A stretch of DNA of 64,000 nucleotides from Cristatella mucedo (Eukaryota; Bryozoa; Phylactolaemata; Cristatellidae). The stretch spans positions 3,440,001 through 3,504,000 of the forward strand of contig WPIO01000018.1 of assembly GCA_009760855.2 (NCBI GenBank). The letters are read 5' to 3'. A program made the position numbers and the translations under genes. Each line of letters opens with the position of its first letter. Position 1 is the stretch's first letter. This document shows positions 33,950 to 46,046 of this stretch, in pieces. The notes beneath the pieces were generated by a model. The model ran no database searches, was not told the origin of the DNA, and saw nothing but the letters and a program-made list of their open reading frames with translations.

Positions 33950-34090
33950 TGTTCACCTTTAACGACCAAGGTCAAGGTGAATGCATTTGACGACCTCGGT
34001 CGTGGGCTCGAGCCCTGCAGCATATGTGAAGCACCTCAATATAGATTAGGTTCTTTTAGGGTTCTATTCAAATGAAATATATATTTTTTG
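33950..34090 (+). mobile_element. SINE-A
   Basis: GTTCACCTTTAACGACC is followed by GACCTCGGTCGTGGGCTCGA (B box), GCATATGTGAAGCACCTCAA and the degraded hairpin partner TTAGGGTTCTATTCAAATGA. Its A-box side carries an extra duplicated segment around 33960-33990. Confidence 0.65.
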
Positions 34091-34099
34091 AATTAAATT

Positions 34100-36190
34100 A
34101 ACCACCCTCGTTACTGTTCTGAGTTTTCTATCGCCGACGACCATGCTAGCCCTTGGGTTATCATCGACGAGCTGCGTTTCCATTAATTTTGCCGACATAA
34201 TGTGTTTCAATTAATTTTTGGTGAAGATGCTGGTCTCGCCATTCAGCTGACACCTGACCTCTGTACTCGTTCTTTTATCTTTTGAGGCGTCTGCTCCGGC
34301 TCGCTACGTCATCGACGCGATAGACGTTTATGACGTGAAAACAACCGTGCAAACGCTTGTGTGCGGCTTCCACGTCCGGTTAGTACGAGGCTGCAAACGC
34401 ACCACTCTCAATGGCGCTAGTCTCAGCCGCAGCCCGATGAATACTTGTGACGCCGGAAGCTCGTAGCACGGCTAGCTACTTGTAGGTGCAGCAACGATGC
34501 ATCGCGCAGGTGTGCCGGAAGTAAGAGGAACACGGCAGCAACGACGAGCGCTACTACCTTAGCATGAAGTCCATCCATAGTCATATCAAGTCATATCCAC
34601 AAATGAAGACAAATCTATTTGACAGCAGCGGAGGGTTACAGCCGTTCAACAGCGGCCACAGCGTACACCGCCGGATCTGAGGCCTAGAGCTCAAATGCCA
34701 ATACCGAGTCTGGAATCGCAACTGCCCACCTATCTCAGGGCGACGGCTTTTTAGTCGAGCTCGGCCATAAGCAATCGCATAATCGCGAATAATGATTATC
34801 CGCCATAATCAGACTAGTTGAGCTGGCGCCGCCGTGTCAACCCAAGATAGGAGAGCGAGTGGGGGGCGAGCACGTCTTTGCTGCGAGCCGTACAGCACAT
34901 GGATAGAGATTATTGTTTATTTGCGGTGCTATTAAGCGACCTAATAATATTTTACTGCTAGTATACTGCTGCACGGCCTAGTCCAGCCGACAGACACTGT
35001 TTGACCTGAATCGTTCTCAGATTGACGAAGGTAAGGAAAATCGAGAAACACTTGGGGGCACGGCAAGCATGGCATGATATTGGTCGTACTGTTAACCGCA
35101 CCGTCCGCGCCGTGGGCGAGTCGGCCCCTTCATCTCGACCGTGCTCACCAATTAGCAAAGGTTCACGTCGCCAGCAGGTGACTAAAAAAAAGGCATGTGG
35201 TCGCGGGAGGCGGGGATGCGCCGCGGGTCGCCCGAGGATGCATCTGGGCATGCTTTGGGCTAGTAACTTTTTTGCCGCCGGAGCAGCTCCTCAGAACCCC
35301 ATGCAAGGCACCGCGACACGCTTAAGAAAGGAACTCAGAGAACATCGTTCCGATTCGACGCTCTCGGCCAGGATTGTTGTTGCTGGCAGCGGTCATCTGC
35401 CGCGCCGGGTCGTGTTATCGCAGCAGCAACTCCGTAATGCTTTTGTGTCCGGTGTTTAGACGGGCAAGCTCACCGGCGCTTTGCATAAGCACGAACCGTT
35501 GTTTGCTGGTCTCAAAGCAGTCGCGCGCCTGACGGCCTTCGGGATGCGATGTAGCGATTCGTCCATTATTCCTTCGAGATTCGACAGCGATTCGCCCATT
35601 CTTCGCCGACAGCTGCTGCGAGCTGCTCGCGTATCCCCGAGTCTTTCTCGAGCTCTTTAGCTGCGGGAGTCGGCCACAATGTATCCTACTCAGCTGAGCA
35701 ACATTGAAGTAAGGCCTCACATTCGAGCGAAAATAAACCCTTGCGACCAGTCACCTGGGGATCTTAACATTCAGCCGCATTGGCCCTGGTGGCTCTTGCC
35801 CGGCGCCGCAGTGTGGCCAAGTGAGCCGCCTCTGTTCAATAGCAGTCACGTCGGTGGCTTCCCGTTAAGCACGGCTTGTTTTCCTAGAAGTTTATTTGTG
35901 AGTTCGCTATCTCTAGCGTAGTCTCTATCCCCGAGTAGCTCGGCTATTTCTGCTATTCCGAGTAAATTTGGGCGCATTCGAAGTGAGCTCGCTAAGCTGC
36001 GAATGTAGTACTAGCTTTGCTTGCAATGTCACCATCCTGGATAGTTCAGGTTACATCCGGTCAAAGTCAATGGTTGCTGCTCTGACCATTGTTGATAGTG
36101 GGCCCGGCACGCTGAGGTAACACTTCCAAATTCTTTCCCATGCGCCAGTCAAGTGCCCTAAGTACCCCGAGTCAAGAGATGCTCTGAGGG
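34100..36190. other. Unclassified GC-richer sequence
   Basis: Contains a 145-codon open frame on the plus strand (35022-35459, Arg/Ser/Ala-rich) and a 101-codon frame on the minus strand (35415-35720). Neither shows a domain, a credible start context or a splice pattern. I do not assign a gene. No known repeat from this window recurs here. Confidence 0.3.
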
Positions 36191-36194
36191 GCCG

Positions 36195-36345
36195 TGACAG
36201 CCCCGGAGGTACGGTGCTCTCTCTTTACGACCGACGGCGTGTGTTCGAATCCTGCAGTGTGCGATCCTGTATTGCCAACCGCTAGCGGTGGTTATAGTCG
36301 TCAAAGCCCTACTGCTGCTATACAAATGATGCTGTGAAATCAGCT
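36195..36345 (+). mobile_element. SINE-B
   Basis: CCCCGGAGGTACGGTGCTCT, a B-box-like GTGTGTTCGAATCCTGCAG, then CGCTAGCGGTGGTTATAGTC and the AAAGCCCTACTGCTGC end. Co-linear with the copy at 5487. Confidence 0.65.
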
Positions 36346-36616
36346 AATATCTATATTCATTATTTGTTTAAGGATCCTGTAAATATGGCTGCTGGCAAGT
36401 CGGACAAATGCTGCGTCTTTTTCACTGTCCGCCAGTCCTGAGGGGGCTCTCAGCCGCTCAGGATCTAAGATACAGCTTGACAGTCGTCCCAATTGTTTCT
36501 CCAGCCTACTTTAAATCTGCAAATGCATCGACACTGCTAGCAGTGCCTTTGCGATGACAACAGCGATACATATATACTACATATGTATAACATATAGATA
36601 TATATATATATATATA

Positions 36617-36770
36617 AATTCATTTGCATAGTGCCCTAAGAAAACTTAATCTCTATTCAAAGAGTTCACATATGCCACAATGCTCGAGCCTACAATCTCG
36701 GTTATCATATATATATCACCTTGACCTTGGTTTAAGGTGAGCACCGTCACCGCTGGGGCTAAAACCTAGC
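36617..36770 (-). mobile_element. SINE-A
   Basis: Preceded by a short (TA)n. AATTCATTTGCATAGTGCCC is the tail arm on the plus view, followed by ACATATGCCACAATGCTCGA and the A-box side GGTGAGCACCGTCACC. Minus orientation, diverged. Confidence 0.65.
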
Positions 36771-36954
36771 TCGGCAGTTTGATGAAAGAAGGCTCCTTGT
36801 GTTCGGCCACGGTCCAACCGAAATGCCTCGAGTTCAAGGAAACACTGTCGCCAGTTTTGAAAGTGGTTTCATTAGCGTTTAGTTTAAAAAGTGGCCCGAT
36901 CATTGCAAAAGGCGGAGAGTAACAAAACTTTAAGCTTGTTTGATCTATCGTCCA

Positions 36955-37600
36955 CAGCAGAGCTGCCATATTTCACCACTTATGTCTGAGTTTCACCGGC
37001 TCCGTATCAAGCAAATCGACTTTAACATCTTCTCTCTTGCCAGCAGGTCCACTCGCAAGTCTATCCACCTACATATCCGACCTCCTTGCTCCCCACTATA
37101 ATAATAATAATAATAATAATAATACTAATGCACTTGATAAAGTGCGCTCAGAGAACTCAATCTCTTCCTAGGCGCTTTACACTATGCTCTATTGCTCCAG
37201 CTGCTCTTCAGCTTCTAATCGCTTCGCACCTCATCGCTCTAAATTGAAATCTTTCGGTGATCCGACCTTTATTTCGTGTTCGCCGAAAGCCAAGAGCTCA
37301 CTTCCAGCTTCTGTCACTATCTTTCATTAACTTCATACCAGAGCCTACAAAAGACGCATCTGTAGCACTTAGCTTTGCCTGCGTCCCATTGAATTCGTCT
37401 TTTCTGTTCCAGTTCTTCACTTTGCATGCTTACGTGTGCACGATTCAGTGCATGCTACTAACAAAAGATCGCACTAATCGATGGCCCTGATTGTCTTCTT
37501 GTGAACGTTTGCATGCCAATCTAAACCTTGCACGTCTTTAATCCTCTGCTGTTGCTTTTGTTGCGATGACCTATACAACGTCTGGATAGAGACCATGGTC
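36955..37600 (+). mobile_element. LINE-B copy split by a LINE-A tail
   Basis: AGCTGCCATATTTCACCACT and CCGGCTCCGTATCAAGCAAA match the C-terminal region of the LINE-B copy at 8325. After an interruption at 37098-37190 the LINE-B text continues through TTGAAATCTTTCGGTGATC to its 3' end near 37600. No long frame survives. Confidence 0.65.
37098..37190 (-). mobile_element. LINE-A tail nested in LINE-B
   Basis: An AATAATAAT run of about 30 bp, then AGTGCGCTCAGAGAACTCAA and TTCCTAGGCGCTTTACAC. Only the terminal 60 bp or so of LINE-A is present, oriented opposite to the host LINE-B. Confidence 0.78.
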
Positions 37601-37829
37601 TCTTTGGGCGAAATGGAAAATGCATTAAAATTACTGTTTTTATGCAGCCACTGCTCTCTTCCGATGTTATCTATCGAGTCTTGCGACCACTATTACATGA
37701 AATGCTGCAGTGTACGAGGGAAGTCATCTACCCAAAGGCATTCACTAGCGCTTGCTGCTGCTTCCGTTGTGAAGGCATTTGTGACCCCTACATAAGCGAA
37801 TGTCTGCAACTAAGTATGCCGTTGGTCAA

Positions 37830-37990
37830 TTAAACATCGAATTACTTACTAGCTTTGGGCAAACCAAGTGTGATTAACAAATTGAATAAACTTACGCTCA
37901 AAATCGGCTCCACTTGCATATCTCGGGATGACCCGTGATGGCACACTAGGTAAGGCGGTTGCTTTCACGACCTCGGTCACGAGGATGCAA
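37830..37990 (+). mobile_element. LINE-A scrap followed by a SINE-B head
   Basis: 37840-37930 matches LINE-A around TTGGGCAAACCAAGTGTGAT and the following residues. From about 37945, CACACTAGGTAAGGCGGTTG and TTTCACGACCTCGGTCACGA match the SINE-B head. Both are incomplete. Confidence 0.6.
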
Positions 37991-38787
37991 TTCATATTGG
38001 ATAGCGATGAATAAGATGACGGTCGATGATGACGGCGACGACGGCAAAAGTGATGAATGGCTCAGATATAAGATGTGTTGCATTCATGTCTCAACGAAAG
38101 GGCAGGAACTCAGAAGTCCCAGAGCATTAGGCCTATAGGGTGGCGGCTAAAATGTCTGGCTCATTAAAGTAATTATCAATCGTTTTGGATGTATAGCGCC
38201 AAAGACAGCTCAAATGGTATAAGCCTTTGGGTGGGTGGGCCAGAGAGCAACACGTGGTCCTCTTGGACCAAGTCTAAGGAATATGTTGGGCGGACTTAAC
38301 CTTGCAGTCTAGTTTGTGGTCACTTCCTTGAAGGTCAAGGTTTGGGCCTCTCCTTATCTTACCTTTGGTTGCGCCGATGCTAAAGGGTAGATAGTATAGG
38401 AGCTTAAAGTTTTGGAGAATGGTCCGCGTAGCTGCGCCTATCGGTGTCCAGATGGGCTGTGCGACCCGATGGGACGTACCGCCAGATATAGGTTAGCTGC
38501 AGTCTCAGCCTACCTCTTCCTCCAGCCAATGGTCTCAATAGGCGACCTCCCCCTAAGGTACCTCCGTCTAGCCAAGATCTTGTTTAACTTTGGTGGCGTG
38601 GGAGGGTTTCCAAAAGCCATTTTAGCATTCTATCTTGGCCCTGCTCTACTAAGCATCAGAGACTCAGAAATAAGACAAAGAGGCGATGCACATTGGATTC
38701 TGTTGTTGGAGATGAAACGTTCAATTCATTGTTGAACATTGAGCTTCCGCTTGTGACGCCGCCGCAGAAAAAGTATCTTGTTAAACA
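37991..38787. other. Upstream region of the Ig-like gene
   Basis: A 107-codon open frame (38412-38735) without recognisable domains ends 52 bp before the signal-peptide ATG. I see no clear TATA box or initiator. Part of this stretch may be 5' UTR or promoter, but the sequence alone does not show which. Confidence 0.3.
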
Positions 38788-38851
38788 ATGGCAAACGCGT
38801 TGTTTCTAGTTCTGCTTGTTGAATCTCTGCTCTGTGGCGTGTATCTTAATG
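38788..38851 (+). CDS. Signal-peptide exon
   Basis: ATG in a good context (ACAATGG) directly preceded by an in-frame TAA. It encodes MANALFLVLLVESLLCGVY and two more residues, a classic short hydrophobic signal sequence with a plausible cleavage region around CGVY. The donor GTACGT follows after the first base of a codon (phase 1). Confidence 0.65.
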
Positions 38852-40947
38852 GTACGTACCTTGCTGCTACTGTGGCTGTGTCGGCATCTTAAATTAGATG
38901 GTCATAGTTTAACGACCATTACTCTAGCCAGAGTAATGATTGTTAAAATATGATTATAATCAATATAGTTAAATCATTACTCTTGCCAGAGCAATTGATG
39001 CCAAGGAAAGATGCGACTTGTGAGAGCAGGATTTGGGTCTGCTCGACCAGCGGCTGTCCGTATGAGCACTGCTTTGTAGCGCCTCTCGCTCAGTGCTCAG
39101 TGCTCACGACAGCCGTTCTAGGTGTGAGATAAGAGGTTACTTTTAGGTTACTTCATTCTTTGTCTCCAGCCTATCTCTCAGATCTACTCCCCCATCAGGC
39201 CAAGCATCGTACCACCCGCTTTTCGGAATCCAACAGTCTACACATACCTCGTACAAACCTCAAATCCTTTGGAGACCGTGCATTTAGTTCGTATGCTCCC
39301 AAGGCCTGGAACCCCCCCCCCCCCGACCTGAGTCAGAACATCCCCTGACTTGACCACATTTAAAAAGAACTTAAAAACACCTATTTAGGACAGCATTTAG
39401 TGGGTCCCTGTGATTCGTCCTTCATGTGCTTATGCGTGCTGACACTGTGCATGCTGCCACTATTCACACTTACATGCTGACCCTGTGCATGTCACCCCTA
39501 ACCATATTATTCATGTTGTTTGTTTATCAAGCATGATATTACTCACCATTCAATTGCATTTCCCTTTGCAGCAAATGTAAAGCGCCTAGAGAGAGATTGA
39601 GTTCTCTGAGGGGGCTTTATTAAGTGCATTATTATTATAAGAGAGCGAGATTGTCCGATACGAGCTGGTCTCGGTAGAGCGGCCTGAGGAGAGACGCCAG
39701 GCCATGTCCAGCACATTAGTTTGCCTGGCCGCGAACGAGCAGCAGGCGGCAGCGTCCAATCCGTGCAGACGCCGACGAACCTCGAGCGTCGCGAAACGGG
39801 CTTCGAGAACGAGGCTGTGTTAACCGTGAAGGCTCAGCACCCTCCTCGGCAGATAGATAAATAGGTAGGTAGGTAGATAGATACATAGATAGATAGATAT
39901 ATAGATAGATAGATAGAGAAGAGAGATTGAGCAAATAGAGATAAGGCAAAGTGGTCTCCACGGCAGATATTGTTGATGGCTAGAGCAGAAAAGTGGAGCA
40001 TATAGAGATAGAGTGCAGTGCCCTCAACGGCAGATATAGTAGATAAATAAATAGACAGACAGAGCGGAGAGATGGAGCAAGTAGAGAATATTTAACCTCT
40101 GAAGTATGGGGCACATCAGGGCTCTGTGCTTGGTTACTGCGTTTTTTCCACGGTCTATACTCTCCTTCTTGCCGATGTGATTGCAAGGCAAAATCTAGAC
40201 TGTCACTTTTATGCAGATGACACTCAGCTGTGCCTTTGTCTTGATCCCTCCCAGCCCCCCAGCAAGTCGAATCCTCTTAACTACATTGCTGCATATATTG
40301 ATGACATTTGCACATGGATGGCAGCAACCTTTCTTGAATTAAAAGATGATAAAACTAACATATTGGTTATGGGCAAACCAAGTGTGATTCAGAAATTGGA
40401 AAGGTTAACGCTCACAATCGGTTCTTCCAGTATACGTCCTGTTGAATCTGCACGAAATCTAGTGTCATTTTCCAAAGTGACCTTTCATTATACGATCACA
40501 TCAGCTCCGCAGTCAAGTCTACCTACTTTCAGCTACATAAAATTGCTAAAACTTGGGCTTGTTTAAATTTGTCCATGCATTTGTGACATTCTGTCCCGAC
40601 TTATGTAACTCACTGCTTGCTGGTCTACCGGCCTGTGCACTCAGGCGCTCACAGCTTGTGCAAAACCCGCAGGTAGGCTTGTCTGTCGTTAGTGTCGCAG
40701 TTGCCACATCACACAACTGAACCTGGCTGGTGTTTTTAACTCTCATGCTAATGTTGTTCTACCTCGATGTTTTACTTTGTGGATCTTGACTGCTTACATT
40801 TTCCAGATTCTACTAGCCAAACTTCTCTCTTTCGAATTTCAGGCCCACATAATTAATTCCGCCAATGCCTGATAGCGGTGATGTGGGTTTTTAGTATCGA
40901 TATATATATATATATATATATGTACGTGTATATATATATATATGTAC

Positions 40948-40981
<34 letters not shown>

Positions 40982-43900
40982 TGTATATGTATATAGTGCA
41001 CTTTCATAAACATACTGTTTGTGCCAACTGTATACGCATTGAGATACAGATACCTGCGTAAAAAAATTAATATACACTTTAAGTATATCAATGACAATAA
41101 TAAATAAATAACAATACTAAATAATAAACAATAATACCAGTATACTAATATACACGGGTGAACTTATATAAATAACACGGGTGTACATATATTAGCTGCT
41201 CACTCATAAAAATGACAAGTGTGGAATTTGGTACAGCTCTACAATGTTTTCTCCGTACAACATCAAAATTATCTTTCTGGATTTTTGTAACTCTGCCACC
41301 AGGTCTTAGCGAACCGTTTAAGTGCGTGCAGTTTGCTAATTAGGTGGTAGGATCGAGTTCAAAAGTATAAATTCTTTATTTAAATAGCATAAATTTTGCA
41401 TTTGTTTTTTCTATTCTGGCATATGCATGCCGTACACACGCGTGTTTTAAGAATAAGAGTGAGCTGAAAATCATGAAATCAAATAAGAACTATAAGCAAT
41501 ATACTAGAAGTGAAAGTTACCATCGATTTAAAATATCGAGATAATCTTTGTGTATTGCTGCGATTCAACAGTTACTAGATAGAAACCTTGAATACCAACC
41601 ACTAAATCATAGTGCTGACTATACCGCGGTAACTCCTATAATAAAGACAAACGAATGCTCGCTCGCGTTTTCCTCCTCCATGTTCATTGCGAGTCTGCCT
41701 CTGAGACTTTATATTACATTCTCAGTATTGATAGCCCAGTCGAGAGTTAGTCGCGGTTAACCAACGATTCTCAGCTCCAAGCATTCTATCAATTGGGTTT
41801 AGCTAGGTCATAGGTCGTAGTTCATAGGTCTAGGTCTGTCTAGGTCAGGGGTCGGCAAATTTTTTGGACTAGTAGGCCATTTCAGGAGGTCAAGAAGGCA
41901 CACTAGGCCAGATGAAACCACGCCCACTCCCCATCCCCCGGGCCGCCCGGAGGGAGCGCGGCCAGACGAACAAACAGTCGAAACAGACGCACAAACGCAA
42001 ACGGGAATTACAGGGGTAGACATTTATCGTCCCTCCCCCGTCAGCCACTTCGGTTTCACACAAGCGCCTGATATCAGTTCTAAAAAAATGAGCACAGGTC
42101 ACAGACAATTTGAGCTGTAACCAGCAAAAGTAACGAACGGGAATAAAACCGCGACAACTAAATTAGGCCGGATCCGATAAAAAGTGACTAGGGGGCGTTA
42201 CGCGGGACTGGAGTCCTAGCCAGGCCTCCGGTCTGGCCCAAAGGCCGGAGTTTTCCGACCTCTGGTCTAGGTCATCGTGCTCTATCGTCGCGCGAAAATG
42301 TGAAAATGTGCAATAGTGCTGCTGGCGCAGCTGTGCACCGTGCACCGGCGAGTGCTAGAAGCCGCTAGAAGAAGCGCCGGAAGCAAGCCACAGGAAGAAG
42401 CGCCGCCATAGCAGAACTAACGGACGCCGGAGGCTGCAATAATAAGTGCGAGGAGGCGGCGGCGCCGCAAGACAACCGACGGTGGCTCACAGCCTGCAAG
42501 TCGGCCGTATCCGCTAGGCAGCAATGACCGAACAGAAGGGACCTGGCAGCTCGTCGCGTATTAAGTTGCCGCGATGGGAATGCACTATGTCATCGCAGTC
42601 ATGTGCTCCGCAATGGCGTTCTACGTTGCCGGATGGGCATTCATCTCCGCCGCAACGTAACCAGTCAAAAATATTTCAACGAACGGACGGATAGAAAGCT
42701 CACCTTTCCTCACAGCATTGTTCGGTCCGCAATAAATTGTCCTCTATACACTTACGTAGCTCTAGCGTGTTGTGCCAGTAATAAATACCCAATTTTTCTG
42801 CTTCCTTTCCGATATAGTTGACTCGTCAAGAAAGATATTTACTTCTCTTAGGGCACTATACAAATATTTTATTATTGATCGCTTCTACCTCCGGATACCC
42901 GTAAGATACTTTAGTGCTCTTCGGTGAAATCATGTCCCGCACTTCTTAGGTTGCATTTAGTTGCTCTCGACTTCACTGCGTAATGCGTTGGCCATGGCCT
43001 GAGCCACGGCTTACACGCGCACTCGATATAATAATACAATAATGCCGTTGATAAAGCACCCTCAGAGAACTCAATCTCGTTCAAGACCGTTTAAATTTCC
43101 GGCAAAGGAAACACGATCGAAAGGTGAGTGGTATCATGCTTGATAAAGAGTATGAATAACATAGTTAGGGGTGATATGCACAAGATCAGCATGCAAGAGT
43201 GGTTGATGGCAGCATGCAACAGTGTCAGCACGCATAAGCAACATAAAGGACGAACCACAGGGACCCATTAAATGCTGTCATAAATAGGTGCGCTTTAAAT
43301 TTCTTTTCAAATCTGGTCAAGTCAGTGGGTCATGACGGAAGTCAGGTGTGAGTTCCTGGCTTTGAGAGCATACGAACTAAAGACACGGTCTCCCAAGGAT
43401 TCAAGGTTTGTACGAGGTATGGGTAAGCAGTTAGATTCGGAAAAGCGGGTGGTACGGTGCTTGGCCTGGTGGGGGAGTAGATCTGAGAGATAGGCTGGAG
43501 CCAAAGAATGAAGTGACCTAAAAGTGAGCGACAAAACCTTGAAGTCAATCCGTTGCTTGGCTGGTAGCCTGTGCAAGTCGGCGAGAAGTGTTGTGATGTG
43601 GTAACTGCGACGCTCACGACAGAGACGCCTAGCTGCGGAGTTTTGCACCAGCTGCAATCGCCTGATCGCACATGCTGGTAGGCCAGTAAGCAGTGAGTTG
43701 CAGAAGTCGAGACGGGATGTCACAAATTCATGGACCAACTTAGATACGATAACCCTGTCTAAAGAAGCCCGAATTTGAGCAATGTTATGTGGCTGAAAGT
43801 AGGCAGACTTGATTGTGGAGCTGATGCGATCGTCTAGCGAGAGGTCACTTTGGAACATGACACCTAGATTTCGAGCTGATTCGAGTGGAGATATGCTGGC

Positions 43901-45958
43901 AGAGCCAATTTTGAGAGTCAGCCTTTCCAATTTCTGAATCACACTGAGTTTGCCCATAACTAATAAGTTTGTTTTTGTCATCGTTTAGTTTTAAAAGATT
44001 TGCTGCCATCCATGTGCGGATGTCATCAATACATGCAGCAAGTGAGTTGAGAGAATTCGAGGTGCTCAAAGGCTGGGAGGGATCAAAGCAAAGGTACAAG
44101 TGAGTGCCATCCGCATAGAAGTGAAAGCGTAGATTGTGCTTGGCAATCACATCAACAAGAGGGAGAGCATAAACCGTGAAAAGAACCGGACCTAGCACGG
44201 AGCCCTGTGATACCCCATATTTCTGAGGTACCTCGGATGATCTTTGTCCATTAATGTCAATACTCTGGAGTCTCCCACTGAGATAGGACCTGAGCCATTG
44301 CAGAGCAGTGCCAGTGATGCCCAGGCGAGATGAGAGGCGCTCTAGAAGAACTTTGTGATCGATAGTATCAAAATCTGCTGAAATATCGAGCAAAACAAGC
44401 AGAGATACTCTACCCATGTCTGCATTCCTAAGTAGGTCGCTGTACACCCGAAGCAAAGCTGATTCTGTGGAGTGATTAGCTCTAAAGCCAGACTGGAACT
44501 TACTAGCAAGGTTTGAAGTTTCAATATATGAGTTCAGATGGTCTGCCACGACTCATTCCAGTGTCTTTGATAGGAATGGTAGAAGGTAGACTGGGTGGTA
44601 GTTGCTCAAGTTCTCTTGGTCTAGTGTCGCTTTCTTGAGAAGAGGCCTGACTACAGCTTTTTTGAAAGGTGCTGGGACATGACCTGAGGCTAATGACATA
44701 TTAATGATGTTAGTTATGCATAGCAGCAGCAGATCAATGCAACGTAGGAGCAGGACAGTGGGAATAGGGTCCAAAGGACTTGATGTGCTCTTTGATTGAG
44801 ATACTAACTTCAGGACTAGATCACTTGTGACCTAAATGCAAGTGGCTTAAATGTAGACATTGAGGTGCAGCCAGGAATCTGGAAACAGCAATATAGTGGA
44901 GATGTTGTCATCGCAGGGACGGACTCCTTGATCTTGCCTCACTTTCTGCACAAAGAATCGAGAGAGGCAATCGGCTAGATCTTGACAAGGATCATCAGGT
45001 AAGGAGCTAATCTGCGAGCGGTTGAGGAGATGGTTGATCGTCGACATCACCACTTTTGGATTGTGCATTTGTGATTCAATGGGTTTTTTTTATAGAAGCT
45101 AGACTTGGCCTTTGCTAGGATCGATTGGTACGACCTACAGTAGTCTTCATATATCTGTTGATGAACTGTCAGTCCTGATCTTATGTATTCTTTTTCAAGC
45201 TTTCGTTTAGTAGGCCTGGCTAGTTTAATGTCTCTGGTAAACCATAGGCCGTCTGGCCGAGGACGCACAGTGTGCTTATTTAGAGGTGCAAACTCGTCGA
45301 GCGTGTCAGCGAGTGTCGTGTTGTAGCTATCTACCAATGATGCAGAAAATGTAAAGCGCCTAGAGAGAGATTGAGTTCTCTGAGGGCGCTTTATCAAGTG
45401 CATTATTATTATTTTTATTAATGATGACAGATCGGAGGGAGGACTGAGAAGCAGAGGCGAAGCAGATATTCTCGCACGGACAGAATCGATGTCAAGGGTC
45501 TTGAGGTTTCGCGATTCACATGTGATTTTAATAATAATAATAATAATTCACTTGATAAAGCGCCCTCAGAGAACTCAATCTCTCTCTAGGTGCTTTACAT
45601 TTGCTGTAAAGTGAAATGCAATTGAATGGTAAGTAAAATCATGCTTGAAAAACAAACGAGATGAATAATATGGTTAGGGGTGACATGCACAGGGTCAGCA
45701 TGCAAATGTGGTTAGTGGCAGCATGCACAGTGTCAGCACGCATAAGCACATCAAAGACGAATCACAGGGACCCACTAAATGCTGTCCTAAATAGAGGATG
45801 AGGTGGGCACACACTGTAGATTGAATGAGATCCCATGTGGTCATACAAGCAGGATTTGGTTATAATTGGTGATGAAAAAGTGCAGTTGTACGAGAAAACC
45901 TGGACGAGTGTGTGACCCTTGATGTGTGCGTAAGAAGCACACACATAAGCGTATACAA

Positions 45959-46046
<88 letters not shown>

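Larger units (their letters stand above)
43028..45930 (-). mobile_element. LINE-A, near complete 3' two-thirds, with two nested inserts
   Basis: On the minus strand it runs from the end of the endonuclease domain (HIKGHTLVQVFSYNC-like text at 45930-45795) through the linker (TTLADTLDEFAPLNKHTVRP), the NHLLNRSQISSLPDDPC region, NYHPVYLLPFLSKTLE, SADFDTIDHKVLLERL, GVSQGSVLGPVLFTVYALPL, a YADG variant of the catalytic YADD, and the C-terminal domain, to the 3' UTR and hairpin at 43045-43100. The YADG change, a stop near 44550 and frameshifts show it is inactive. Two younger LINE-A fragments sit inside it (45343-45419 plus, 45530-45794 minus). A CA microsatellite bounds the far end. Confidence 0.92.

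Noticed and set aside
35022-35459. 145-codon plus-strand frame
   Set aside because: Arg/Ser/Ala-rich, overlaps an open frame on the other strand and shows no domain. Consistent with chance in GC-richer sequence.
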